Translations under genes and position numbers: made by a program
Shown here: piece by piece, positions 25,914 through 34,556 of the stretch
Layout: every line of letters begins with the position of its first letter
Numbering within the stretch: position 1 is the stretch's first letter
Notes under the pieces: generated by a model
What the model saw: the letters and a program-made list of their open reading frames with translations, nothing else
What the model was told of the DNA's origin: nothing
Database searches by the model: none
NCBI RefSeq assembly: GCF_900119825.1
Contig: NZ_FPKR01000005.1
Coordinates: 186,001-250,000, forward strand
Reading direction: 5' to 3'
Origin: Chitinimonas taiwanensis DSM 18899
Lineage (GTDB): Bacteria; Pseudomonadota; Gammaproteobacteria; Burkholderiales; Chitinimonadaceae
DNA length: 64,000 nt

Positions 25914-27284
25914 ATGGCGATGTTTCTCAGCTTTCTTGGCGGTACCGGCACGGTCACCGGCTCCAAATACCTGCTCGAGGTAGCCGGCCTGCGCATCCTG
26001 GTCGACTGCGGCCTGTTCCAGGGCTATAAGCAGCTGCGCCTGCGCAACTGGTCGCCCCTGCCGCTCGATCCGACCAGCCTCGATGCCGTGGTGCTCACCC
26101 ATGCCCATCTCGACCACAGCGGCTATCTGCCGCTGCTGGTGCGCGATGGCTACCGCGGCCCAGTCTATTGCACCGCCGCCACGCGCGATCTGTGCGGTAT
26201 TCTCCTGCCCGATAGCGGCCATCTGCAGGAAGAGGAAGCCGGCTGGGCCAATCTGCGCCAAAGCTCCAAGCACGACCCGGCCCTGCCGCTGTATAGCGAG
26301 CAGGATGCCGAGCACTGCCTGCAGCAGCTGAAGGCGCGCCCCTATGAGCAGGAAATTGCACTCGGGCCTGGCGTGAGCCTGCGTTTCCGCCCGGCCGGGC
26401 ATATCCTCGGCGCGGCCAGCGTGGAGATCAGCGCCGAAGGCCGGCGCATTGTGTTCTCTGGCGATCTGGGCCGCCCGAACGATCTGGTCATGAAGGCGCC
26501 GGCACCGATCCGCGAAGCCGACTGGCTGCTGGTGGAATCGACCTATGGCAATCGCCAGCACGATGCGACCGACCCGCGCGTGAAGCTGGGCGAGATCATC
26601 CGTAACACGGTCGCCCACAAGGGCGTGGTACTGATCCCCACCTTTGCCGTGGGCCGCGCGCAAAGCCTGCTCTACCTGCTGCACCTATTGCAGGAATCGG
26701 GCGAGATCCCGCAGGTGCCGATCTTCCTGAACAGCCCGATGGCGGTGGATGCCACCGAAATCTTCCTGCGCCACCAGGGCGAGCACCGGCTCAGCCATGC
26801 ACAGTGCGCTGCCATGTGCCGGGCCGCCACCATCGTGAAATCGGTGGAGGAATCACGCGCTCTGAACGCGCGCAAGGGACCAATGATCATCCTGTCGGCC
26901 AGCGGCATGGTCACCGGCGGGCGAGTGCTCCATCACATCAAGGCCTTTGGCGGCGATGCACGCAATGCCATCGTGTTCTCCGGCTACCAGGCCGGCGGCA
27001 CGCGCGGCGCGGCCATGCTGGGCGGTGCGCGCAGCATCCGCATCTTTGGCGAGGAAGTGCCGCTGCGCGCCCGCGTAGACAGCGTGCCGAACTTCTCTGC
27101 CCATGCCGATGGCGACGAGACGCTGGAATGGCTGCGCAACTTCAGCACGCCGCCGCGCCAGACCTTTATCGTGCATGGCGAGCCGGATGCGGCCGATACC
27201 CTGCGCCAGCGCATCGCCCATGAGCTGCACTGGCCGGTATCGGTGCCCGAATACCTGCAGCGCATTGAACTCAGCGCACCATGA
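25914..27284 (+). CDS. Beta-CASP metallo-beta-lactamase-fold hydrolase (RNase J/CPSF73-like)
   Basis: 456 residues. The zinc-dependent nuclease motifs are complete: HAHLDH (residues 63-68), SGDLGRPND with the metal-ligand Asp, ESTYGNR (beta-CASP motif A), FSGYQAGGTRG, NFSAHADGDE and FIVHGEP with the last ligand His. This class cleaves RNA in most characterised members. The start is ATG 25914: the GGAGGTG ribosome site sits immediately before it and inside the longer TTG frame. The phosphorylase gene overlaps its stop by 4 nt. Role in context: probably makes nucleotides available from RNA, though a direct test is lacking. Confidence 0.85.
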   Translation: MAMFLSFLGGTGTVTGSKYLLEVAGLRILVDCGLFQGYKQLRLRNWSPLPLDPTSLDAVVLTHAHLDHSGYLPLLVRDGYRGPVYCTAATRDLCGILLPDSGHLQEEEAGWANLRQSSKHDPALPLYSEQDAEHCLQQLKARPYEQEIALGPGVSLRFRPAGHILGAASVEISAEGRRIVFSGDLGRPNDLVMKAPAPIREADWLLVESTYGNRQHDATDPRVKLGEIIRNTVAHKGVVLIPTFAVGRAQSLLYLLHLLQESGEIPQVPIFLNSPMAVDATEIFLRHQGEHRLSHAQCAAMCRAATIVKSVEESRALNARKGPMIILSASGMVTGGRVLHHIKAFGGDARNAIVFSGYQAGGTRGAAMLGGARSIRIFGEEVPLRARVDSVPNFSAHADGDETLEWLRNFSTPPRQTFIVHGEPDAADTLRQRIAHELHWPVSVPEYLQRIELSAP

Positions 27285-28786
27285 GCCACGAAGCCAGCCT
27301 GCGTTACCGCCATCTGGGCATCGATACCGCGCATGAATACGTGGTGTATATGAATGCCGGCTGCCATATCTGCCGTGCCGAGGGCTTTGCCGCCCAGACT
27401 CGTCTTGAGGTGCATGGCAATGAGCGCAGCCTGATCGCCACCCTGAACACCGTGCACAGCAGCCTGCTCGGCATCGACGAGGCCTCACTCAGCGTCTCGG
27501 CCCAGCAGGCGCTGGGCGTGCAGGCGGGCGATGCGCTGCGCTTCTCGCATGTGCCGGTGCTGGTCTCGGAAAGCGATCTGCGCGCCAAGATCTACGGTCA
27601 GCGCCTCGATGCCACCCAGCTGGCCGGCATCGTGGCGGACACGGTAAATGGCCGGCTGTCCGATCTGCATCTAGCCGCCTTCGTGACCGCCTGCGCAGGC
27701 GACCGGCTCGATATCGCCGAGACGGTGGCGCTGACGCGCGCCATGGTGGGCGCCGGCGCGCGGCTCAGCTGGCAGCGCGAGCCGGTGGTGGACAAGCATT
27801 GCGTGGGCGGCCTGCCCGGCAACCGTACCACACCCATCGTGGTGGCCATCGTCACCGCGGCCGGGCTGACCATGCCCAAGACCTCCTCGCGCGCGATCAC
27901 CTCGCCAGCCGGCACGGCCGACACCATGGAGGTACTGGCGCCGGTCGACCTCGATCTGGCCGCCATCCGCCGCGTGGTCGAGCAGACCGGGGGCTGCGTG
28001 GTGTGGGGTGGCGGTATGCAGCTAAGCCCGGCCGATGACATCCTGATCCGTATCGAGCGGCCGCTGAACCTTGATAGCGATGGCCAGCTGGTCGCTTCCA
28101 TCCTGTCCAAGAAGATTTCCGCCGGCTCGCAACGCGTGCTGATCGACCTGCCAGTGGGGCCGACCGCCAAGGTGCGCTCCAGCGAGGTGGCCGAGCGCCT
28201 TGCGCAGCGTCTGCAACAGGTGGGCGCCACGCTGGGACTGGCGGTGGACAGCATCATTACCGATGGCACCCAGCCGATAGGTTGCGGTATCGGCCCGGCG
28301 CTGGAAGCGCGCGACCTGCTGCGCGTGCTGCAGAACCAGGCCGATGCGCCGGCCGATCTGCGCGAGCGCGCGCTCTTGCTGGCCGGCCGGGTGCTGGAAA
28401 TGGGCGGTGCCTGCGCGCCGGGCGAAGGCCGCCTGCGCGCACGCGCCCTGCTCGATAGTGGCCTCGCTTGGCAGCAGTTTCAAGCAATCTGCGCCGCACA
28501 GGGCGGCCTGCGCGATGTGCCACATGCGCCACTGACCGAGCTGATTGTGGCGCCGCACGCCGGCAGCGTGCGCCAGATCGACAACCGCGTACTGGCGCGC
28601 ATTGCCAAGCTGGCTGGTGCACCGGCCTCGGCCGCGGCCGGGGTAGACCTGCATGTGAAGCTGGGCCAGCCCGTCGAGGCCGGCCAGCCGCTGTATACCC
28701 TGCATGCCGAGGCACCGGGCGAGCTGCGCTACGCGGCGCGCTATGCGAGTGAGCACGGCGGCGTGATCGAGATTGCCCATGACTGA
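27281..28786 (+). CDS. AMP phosphorylase / thymidine phosphorylase-like enzyme
   Basis: 501 residues, the long form found in archaeal AMP phosphorylases and their bacterial relatives, rather than the 440-residue E. coli DeoA. It should split a nucleoside or nucleotide with phosphate into base and ribose-1-phosphate or ribose-1,5-bisphosphate. The catalytic core is visible: DKHCVGGLPGNRTTP (substrate-binding loop near residue 171), MPKTSSRAITSPAGTADTME and the C-terminal LYTLHAEAPGE lobe. An extra N-terminal domain of about 80 residues precedes the core, as in AMP phosphorylases. It overlaps both neighbours (4 nt before, 8 nt after), so it is tightly coupled. The exact substrate (NMP or nucleoside) cannot be read from the sequence. 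Confidence 0.82.
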   Translation: MSHEASLRYRHLGIDTAHEYVVYMNAGCHICRAEGFAAQTRLEVHGNERSLIATLNTVHSSLLGIDEASLSVSAQQALGVQAGDALRFSHVPVLVSESDLRAKIYGQRLDATQLAGIVADTVNGRLSDLHLAAFVTACAGDRLDIAETVALTRAMVGAGARLSWQREPVVDKHCVGGLPGNRTTPIVVAIVTAAGLTMPKTSSRAITSPAGTADTMEVLAPVDLDLAAIRRVVEQTGGCVVWGGGMQLSPADDILIRIERPLNLDSDGQLVASILSKKISAGSQRVLIDLPVGPTAKVRSSEVAERLAQRLQQVGATLGLAVDSIITDGTQPIGCGIGPALEARDLLRVLQNQADAPADLRERALLLAGRVLEMGGACAPGEGRLRARALLDSGLAWQQFQAICAAQGGLRDVPHAPLTELIVAPHAGSVRQIDNRVLARIAKLAGAPASAAAGVDLHVKLGQPVEAGQPLYTLHAEAPGELRYAARYASEHGGVIEIAHD

Positions 28787-29681
28787 GCCCAAACCTACCG
28801 TCCTGCTCGCCTACCCGGGCCAGCGCGCACTGGCCGAATCGCTGGCACGCCATAGCGGCTATGCGCTGGCCGAGATCAAGGTGCACCACTTCCCCGATGG
28901 CGAAGCCAAGCTCATGGTACCGGCCGAGCTGGCCGACTGCTGCGTGGTGCTGGTCTGCAGCCTCGACCAGCCCGATGCCAAGACCCTGCACCTCTTGTTC
29001 GCCGCCGATGCGGCGCGCGATATGGGCGCGCGGCGCGTGGGCTTGGTGGCGCCCTATCTGGCCTATATGCGCCAGGATGTGCGCTTCGCGCCGGGTGAGG
29101 CGATCAGCTCGCGTAGCTATGCGCGCCTCTTGTCGAGCGGGCTGGACTTCCTGCTCACCGTGGACCCGCATCTGCACCGCTACCACAGCCTGAGCGAGAT
29201 CTACACCTGCCAGGCCGTGCATCTGAGCGCCATGCCAGCGCTGGCGGACTGGATACGACGCGAGGTCGCCCAGCCCTTGCTGATCGGCCCGGACGCCGAA
29301 AGCGCACAGTGGATAGAGGCAGTGGCCGCGCGCATCGGCGCGCCCTTCCGCGTGCTGGAAAAAGTCCGCCATGGCGATAAGGACGTGCGCATCTCGCTGC
29401 CCGATGTGGCCGCGCTGCGCGCCCACACGCCGGTGCTGATCGACGACATCCTGTCCACCGCGCGCACCATGGCCACCGCCGTGCAGCAGGTACGCGCCGT
29501 CGGCCTGGCCGCGCCAGTCTGCCTGGGCGTGCACCCGATTTTTGCCGGCGATGCGCTGGCCGTCCTCGCGGCCAGCGGCCCGGCGCGCATTGCCAGCTGC
29601 AACAGCATTCCCCACCCAAGCAACCAGATCGACCTTGGCCCCTTGCTGGCCGAGGCACTGCCCGCCCTTTGCCAGACCTAA
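28779..29681 (+). CDS. Ribose-phosphate pyrophosphokinase-like protein
   Basis: 300 residues with the duplicated PRPP-synthetase fold: the N-terminal half shows HHFPDGEAKL and SRSYARLLSSGLDFLLTVDPHLHR (flag/ATP region), and the C-terminal half the PRPP loop LIDDILSTARTMATA, a recognisable DDxxxTxxT-like motif. It is shorter than the housekeeping Prs and resembles the compact type found beside AMP phosphorylase genes, so it probably serves the salvage route rather than general PRPP supply. The direction of reaction in the cell is uncertain. The start ATG 28779 lies inside the end of the preceding gene; the TTG at 28773 is an alternative. Confidence 0.82.
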   Translation: MTEPKPTVLLAYPGQRALAESLARHSGYALAEIKVHHFPDGEAKLMVPAELADCCVVLVCSLDQPDAKTLHLLFAADAARDMGARRVGLVAPYLAYMRQDVRFAPGEAISSRSYARLLSSGLDFLLTVDPHLHRYHSLSEIYTCQAVHLSAMPALADWIRREVAQPLLIGPDAESAQWIEAVAARIGAPFRVLEKVRHGDKDVRISLPDVAALRAHTPVLIDDILSTARTMATAVQQVRAVGLAAPVCLGVHPIFAGDALAVLAASGPARIASCNSIPHPSNQIDLGPLLAEALPALCQT

Positions 29682-29699
29682 ACCAAGAGGCTGATCATC

Positions 29700-32228
29700 A
29701 TGAGCAAGCTAGATCAACTGCTGCACCCAGCCGAGCATGACCCGCTCTCGCACCAGCGCGATGGCCAGCGTGGCTTTCCCTACCGCAAGCTCAGCTTCGG
29801 CAGCGCTACCGCCTTCCAGCCCCATGCCAGCCAGGAGCGGCCGCTGGCCAGCCCGAGCGGCTTTGACGACTGGGCCAAGGGCCTCGGCATGGTCGAACAC
29901 AGCCCGCCCACGCTGGCACGCATCCACAGCCTGCTGAACCGGCTCAACCCCAGCAGCAAGCCCGAGCGTACGGCCCAGATCCTCAAGCTATTGCATGCGG
30001 CCGACCGGCTGTGCAATGCCGCCATGTGGCTGGTCGTGCATATGACCTATGCCCAGCGCGTGCGCCTGGATGGCGAGGCGCTGCAGGCGGCCGACTTCAA
30101 GCCCACGCCCGAGGGCCACACCGGCGGTGCGCTGAATATGGTGCCCGCCTATGTCGGTTATCTGCTCGCCAATGCCCTGAGCGGCCAGACACGCGGCTGG
30201 CTGATGGGCCAGGGCCATTGCGTGGCGGCCATCGATGCGGTGAATGTGCTGGTCGGCAATCTGCACCCCGAGCAGGCCGAGCGCTATGAGCTCAGTGATG
30301 CGGGCCTGAGCCAGCTCTGCCAGGACTTCTACAGCTATGCGCTCGACGGCGACGGCCTGCCCGCGGCGCCGCTCGGCAGCCATGTGAACGCCCACACCGC
30401 CGGTGGCTTGATCGAGGGCGGCTATCTGGGCTTTGCCGAGCTGCAGTATGTGCATATGCCGCTGCCGGGCGAGAGCCTGGTGGCCTTCCTCAGCGATGGC
30501 GCCTTCGAAGAGCAGCGCGGCAGCGACTGGGCACCGCGCTGGTGGCGTGCCGAGGACTGCGGCGCGGCCCTGCCGGTGATGATTCTGAACGGCCGGCGCA
30601 TCGAGCAGCGCAGCGGCCTCGAGCAGGATGGTGGCGTGGCCTGGTTTATCGACCATCTGCTACTCAATGGCTTTGACCCGGTGGAAATCGACGGCACCGA
30701 CCCGGCCGCCTTTGCCTGGGCGATTCTGCATATGGAAGACGCGCTGGCTGCCCAGGCCGAGGCGATCCAGAACGGCGACGCCAGCTACCCGGCCCGCCTG
30801 CCCTATGCGATTGCCCACGCGCCCAAGGGCTTCGGCTTCCCGGGCGCCGGCAGCAATCTGGCCCACAATCTGCCGCTGGGCGCCAACCCCAGCCAGGATG
30901 AAACCGCACGCCAGCGCTTCAATAGCGCGGCCGCCAAGCTGTGGGTGAACAAGGCCCAGCTCAATGAAGCAATTCTGCAGCTGCACACCCACACCGCCCA
31001 GCAGCGCCCGCTGGAGCGCGACAACCCGCTCACCCAGCGCCGCCCCATCCTTCACCCCGCCCCCCTGCCCTGGCATGCCGGCAGCGAACAGATTGCCCAT
31101 TGCTCGCCCATGGCCGGCTTCGATGCAGCCTTCTGCGCGATTGCCCAGGCCAACCCGCAGCTGCGCATCCGCATCGGCAACCCGGACGAGCTGCGCAGCA
31201 ATGGCATGGGCAAGACGCTCGACCACTTCTACCACCGCGCCACCCACCCGGAAGCCCAGGCGCCCGAGCACAGCACCGGCGCGGTGATTACCGCGCTGAA
31301 CGAGGAAGCGGTGATCAGCGCTGCGCTAGCCAATAAGGGCGGCCTGAACCTGGCGGTCAGCTATGAGGCGTTTGCCGTAAAGATGCTGGGCGCCTTGCGC
31401 CAGGAAGTGCTGTTTGCCCGCCACCAGGCCGAAGCCGGCCGCGCGCCGGGCTGGCTGTCGGTGCCAGTGCTGCTGTCTTCGCATGCCTGGGAGAACGGCA
31501 AGAACGAGCTATCGCACCAGGACACCACGCTGCCGGAAGCCTGGCTGGCCGAAATGAGCGACCGCGCCCGCGTGGTTTTCCCGCCCGACTGGAATAGCGC
31601 GCTGGCCACGCTGGACGCCTGCTATCAGACGCGTGGCCAGATCTGGTGCGTGGTCGCCCCCAAGCGCGCCGTACCCACGCGGCTGAACCAAGAACAGGCG
31701 CAGCAGATGGTGCGCGACGGCCTGATCCGCCTGGTGGGCAGCGGCGCGGCCGATGAGGAGCTGATCCTGGTCGCCGTGGGCGCCTACCAGCTGACCGAGA
31801 TGCAGCGCGCCTCCAACCGCCTGGCCGAGCTCGATATCGCCCACTCGCTGATCTATGTGTACGAACCGGGCCGCCTGCGCGAACCGCGCGATGTGGCCGA
31901 GGCCAGCATCACGGTCAGCCAGGCCACCATAGGCCAATACTTTCCGCACCATCTGCGCAAGCGCGTCCTGCTCGGCCACACCCGCCCCGAGGCACTGATC
32001 GGCGCCATGCGCCGCATCGACACCGGCCCCGAACACACTGCCATCCTGGGTTTCCGCAACCGCGGCGGCACGCTGGATACCCCCGGCATGCTGTTCGCCA
32101 ACGCCTGCAGCTGGGCCCATGTGCTGGATGCCGTCGGCAAACTGCTACGTCTCGACCCGGGCGTGCTGCTGACCGAGGACGCGCGCAATGCGGTACTCGG
32201 CGTCGGTGACCCGGCCGAGCTGCGCTAG
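29700..32228 (+). CDS. Phosphoketolase-family (XFP-like) enzyme
   Basis: 842 residues with the phosphoketolase layout: the N-terminal region MGQGHCVAA (like the GPGHGGPA loop), HTAGGLIEGGYLGFAEL, then a thiamine-diphosphate segment with S265-D-G and Asn near 297 (usually GDG...N), and a C-terminal half with LSSHAWENGKNELSHQD and GFRNRGGTLDTPGMLFANACSW. Classical phosphoketolases split xylulose-5-phosphate to acetyl-phosphate and glyceraldehyde-3-phosphate. Close relatives of this type are, from memory, often labelled xylulose 5-phosphate 3-epimerase, so the reaction is uncertain. It closes the operon 18 nt after the PRPP-synthetase-like gene, before a terminator. Confidence 0.8.
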   Translation: MSKLDQLLHPAEHDPLSHQRDGQRGFPYRKLSFGSATAFQPHASQERPLASPSGFDDWAKGLGMVEHSPPTLARIHSLLNRLNPSSKPERTAQILKLLHAADRLCNAAMWLVVHMTYAQRVRLDGEALQAADFKPTPEGHTGGALNMVPAYVGYLLANALSGQTRGWLMGQGHCVAAIDAVNVLVGNLHPEQAERYELSDAGLSQLCQDFYSYALDGDGLPAAPLGSHVNAHTAGGLIEGGYLGFAELQYVHMPLPGESLVAFLSDGAFEEQRGSDWAPRWWRAEDCGAALPVMILNGRRIEQRSGLEQDGGVAWFIDHLLLNGFDPVEIDGTDPAAFAWAILHMEDALAAQAEAIQNGDASYPARLPYAIAHAPKGFGFPGAGSNLAHNLPLGANPSQDETARQRFNSAAAKLWVNKAQLNEAILQLHTHTAQQRPLERDNPLTQRRPILHPAPLPWHAGSEQIAHCSPMAGFDAAFCAIAQANPQLRIRIGNPDELRSNGMGKTLDHFYHRATHPEAQAPEHSTGAVITALNEEAVISAALANKGGLNLAVSYEAFAVKMLGALRQEVLFARHQAEAGRAPGWLSVPVLLSSHAWENGKNELSHQDTTLPEAWLAEMSDRARVVFPPDWNSALATLDACYQTRGQIWCVVAPKRAVPTRLNQEQAQQMVRDGLIRLVGSGAADEELILVAVGAYQLTEMQRASNRLAELDIAHSLIYVYEPGRLREPRDVAEASITVSQATIGQYFPHHLRKRVLLGHTRPEALIGAMRRIDTGPEHTAILGFRNRGGTLDTPGMLFANACSWAHVLDAVGKLLRLDPGVLLTEDARNAVLGVGDPAELR

Positions 32229-32236
32229 CCCACCCA

Positions 32237-32262
32237 AAAACGGCCCTGCGGGGCCGTTTTTT
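32237..32262 (+). terminator. Terminator of the RNA-salvage/phosphoketolase operon
   Basis: AAAACGGCCC, a 4-nt loop (TGCG), GGGCCGTTTT and two further T: a perfect 10-bp stem with a six-T tail, 8 nt after the stop codon. Confidence 0.9.
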
Positions 32263-32299
32263 CTTGCCATTGCCAAGGCAGATCAGCGCTTTCCTCTGC

Positions 32300-33496
32300 T
32301 TAGCCCATCACCGACTTGCCTTGCGCCGCCCGATACATGACCGGTGTCATCCCCGTACTGGCCTTGAAGGCCTTGTAGAACGAGGAGCGGGCGTTAAAGC
32401 CGACCGCCATCGCTATGCTCAGTATGCTGTCCTCGGTTTGTACCAATTGCTGTTTGGCGGCCTTGATGCGGGCCGCGTTGATATAGTCGTAAAACGAGAG
32501 CCCGAGCGTCTGGTTCAGGGTTTGCGATAAATACTGGGCGGGTACGCCGATATGGTCGGCGAGTTGATACAGGGTCAGCGCGGGGTTCAGATAGAGCGCC
32601 TGCTCGTAGACTGCCTGGCGGGCCTTCTCGGCAATGCGTTGCGCCTGCTCTTCGCTGAGCGCCGAACGCTGGTATTTGGCCGCCTCCGTGCTAAGCGGCG
32701 TTTCCGCTTCCGCTGCCGGGTCAGGCAAAGGCTGAACCGTGGCGCTGCCAAACAGCTCGGCAAAGCCGGGCTGCTGGCGCAAGGCGCACACGCACAGCAG
32801 GCTGACCAGCAGGAGCGCGAGCAGGATCACGCCGGCCGCGCTGAGCCAGCGGCTATGCACGCGCTCCTCCAGCACGAAGAACAGCAGCGCATAGGCCCAG
32901 CTCAGTAGCAGCGCGGCCAGCAGGCCGTCCAGCCAATACAGGCGCTTGCCTGCATCGGCAGCAAACACCCGCCTGAGCTGGCGGCGGTATTGCCTGAGCT
33001 GCAGGCTGATGCGCAGCACATACCAGCCGCTCGCTACCAGCCAGAGCAAGGTGGCCAGCAGGAAGGTGGCCGCAGTAATCAGCATTTGCCCGTGCAGCGG
33101 ACCAGGGTCGCCGAAAAACAGCGCCTGCCGGTCGGTGGCAGGCAAGCTCAGAATCTGCAACGCCAGCGCTAGCGCAAACACCTGCGTCCAATAATGCTTG
33201 CCTTGCACACTGCGCCACTGCCAGGCATGGGGTGCTGTTAATGCCTGCACATATAAATACAGGCTGGGCAATAAGGCAAAAAACGCCAGCGGCAAGGCCG
33301 CGATATAACCATCAATCAGCGCCGGGAAAACCTGAAAAACCAGCGGCCCACTCAACATCAGCCCGAGTGCGCATAGCGCAATCATCAAGGGTTGCAGATA
33401 AGCTTGCCTGGGCTGCTGCAGGATCAATACCTGCAGGGTCAAGGCCAGCATGCCTAAGGCGGCCACGCTCAGAATCAATTCAGCCATGCGATTCAT
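32300..33496 (-). CDS. Membrane-bound AraC-family transcriptional regulator
   Basis: 398 residues. The first 240 or so are a polytopic sensor with about seven hydrophobic helices, the last 110 an AraC/XylS DNA-binding domain: AQYLSQTLNQTLGLSFYDYINAARI, then VAMAVGF-type ILSIAMAVGFNARSSFYKAFKASTG with both helix-turn-helices. This membrane-sensor/AraC fusion is a known type in which the ligand is probably sensed in or at the membrane. ATG 33496 is chosen; ATG 33487 is also possible and no strong ribosome site decides. It is divergent from the membrane-protein gene at 33654, its likely target. Confidence 0.85.
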   Translation of the reverse strand: MNRMAELILSVAALGMLALTLQVLILQQPRQAYLQPLMIALCALGLMLSGPLVFQVFPALIDGYIAALPLAFFALLPSLYLYVQALTAPHAWQWRSVQGKHYWTQVFALALALQILSLPATDRQALFFGDPGPLHGQMLITAATFLLATLLWLVASGWYVLRISLQLRQYRRQLRRVFAADAGKRLYWLDGLLAALLLSWAYALLFFVLEERVHSRWLSAAGVILLALLLVSLLCVCALRQQPGFAELFGSATVQPLPDPAAEAETPLSTEAAKYQRSALSEEQAQRIAEKARQAVYEQALYLNPALTLYQLADHIGVPAQYLSQTLNQTLGLSFYDYINAARIKAAKQQLVQTEDSILSIAMAVGFNARSSFYKAFKASTGMTPVMYRAAQGKSVMG

Positions 33497-33653
33497 CAAT
33501 CATGCGATTCGGTGCACGCAGTGTAGGGCGTTTGCGCTGGCATCCCTAGCCGATATCTGTCCGTGCTTATCGGCGCGGACGACATGACCTGCTTGCAGCG
33601 CCATGCTGACCGGGCTGTTTCCCGCCCTGATGGATTCGACTTGGAGATACCGG

Positions 33654-34334
33654 ATGCAAGCCCATTCTGCAGTGAAACGCTATACCCTCCAGGCCGGTGG
33701 CTTCGCCGCCATTGGCATGGCGCTGTGTTATATCAGCATGGCGCTTATTTTCTTTGGGCTGGTATCGATACCTACCGATATCGACGTGATTAGCCGCATC
33801 CGCCATATACAGCAGCAATACGGCTTGGTGGCATGGGGATATGGTTGCGGTTATCTGCTGTTTGGCGTGCTGCTGGCGGTTTTACTGCAGGCCTTGAAGC
33901 AGGTATTACCCGACAATCAATATGTATTGGCCGAACTGGCCGACCGATTTGGCGCCATTTGGCTGATGTTGATGATGGCGGCCGGCATGACGGTCTTGAT
34001 CGGGCTGGAGCAGGTATTCGAATTATTGGCGCGCGACCCATTGCAGGCACAGGCGCTCTATCACGCCAATAATATGCTCAGCCATGCACTGGGTGGCGGA
34101 ATCGAGCTGGTGGGTGGATTATGGTGTTTATTATTCAGCCTGGCTGGTCTCAACCAGCAGGTATTGTCCAAAGCATTACATCGGCTCGGCGTCCTGGTCG
34201 GCTGTCTGGGCATCTTGACGGTGCTGCACACGCTGCCCTATCTGAAAGACGCTTTTGGCCTCTTGCAAATGATCTGGTTTGTCTGGTTAGGTGTGGTGCT
34301 ATTACGTATGCAAAACTCATACGCCAGCCGCTGA
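33654..34334 (+). CDS. Polytopic membrane protein (DUF4386-like)
   Basis: 226 residues with about six hydrophobic helices, from MQAHSAVKRYTLQAGGFAAIG onward, ending with LGVVLLRMQNSYASR. It resembles DUF4386 proteins as I recall them: a first helix with small residues, a Asp/Asn-rich loop, and a fourth helix near GGGIELVGG. Function unknown. The start ATG 33654 is chosen because GGAGA lies 8-12 nt upstream; the longer frame to 33603 has no signal for translation. Divergent from the membrane-bound AraC regulator. Confidence 0.6.
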   Translation: MQAHSAVKRYTLQAGGFAAIGMALCYISMALIFFGLVSIPTDIDVISRIRHIQQQYGLVAWGYGCGYLLFGVLLAVLLQALKQVLPDNQYVLAELADRFGAIWLMLMMAAGMTVLIGLEQVFELLARDPLQAQALYHANNMLSHALGGGIELVGGLWCLLFSLAGLNQQVLSKALHRLGVLVGCLGILTVLHTLPYLKDAFGLLQMIWFVWLGVVLLRMQNSYASR

Positions 34335-34485
34335 TTGGCTGGATGTGGGGTGGTACTTCCACACTGCTGCGGTTTTGCCGCAACGTGCCGTCTGCGGTAA
34401 CAAAAGTGCTGTGCATGCCATCCGCCTTCTGCTAGCTTGCCGTCCGAGAAAAGTGCAGCACAAGAATAATCAAATTAGGAAATAA

Positions 34486-34509
34486 GATGTATTGAACACT
34501 CAATACATC
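34486..34509. promoter_or_regulatory. Perfect 24-bp palindrome upstream of the GNAT gene
   Basis: GATGTATTGA (34486-34495), spacer ACAC and TCAATACATC (34500-34509), with no mismatch in the 10-bp arms. It lies 47 nt before ATG 34557 in an AT-rich stretch. A dimeric repressor operator (TetR-like size) is the likeliest reading; no adjacent regulator gene in that style exists. Confidence 0.5.
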
Positions 34510-34556
34510 AAGAAACCTCGTCTGATATTTTACTCACCCGTTAATATATTTATTCC

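Noticed and set aside
28257-29615. A 452-codon frame opposite the phosphorylase and PRPP-synthetase-like genes
   Set aside because: Both genes on the plus strand have intact motifs and overlapping starts and stops; the antisense product is Arg/His-rich noise.
34323-34345. A hairpin at the end of the DUF4386-like gene (CCAGCC...GGCTGG) as a terminator
   Set aside because: The stem is short and not followed by a T-run.
34486-34509. An FNR box inside the perfect palindrome before the acetyltransferase gene
   Set aside because: TTGA and TCAA are present, but only four bases separate them instead of the six between these halves in an FNR site.
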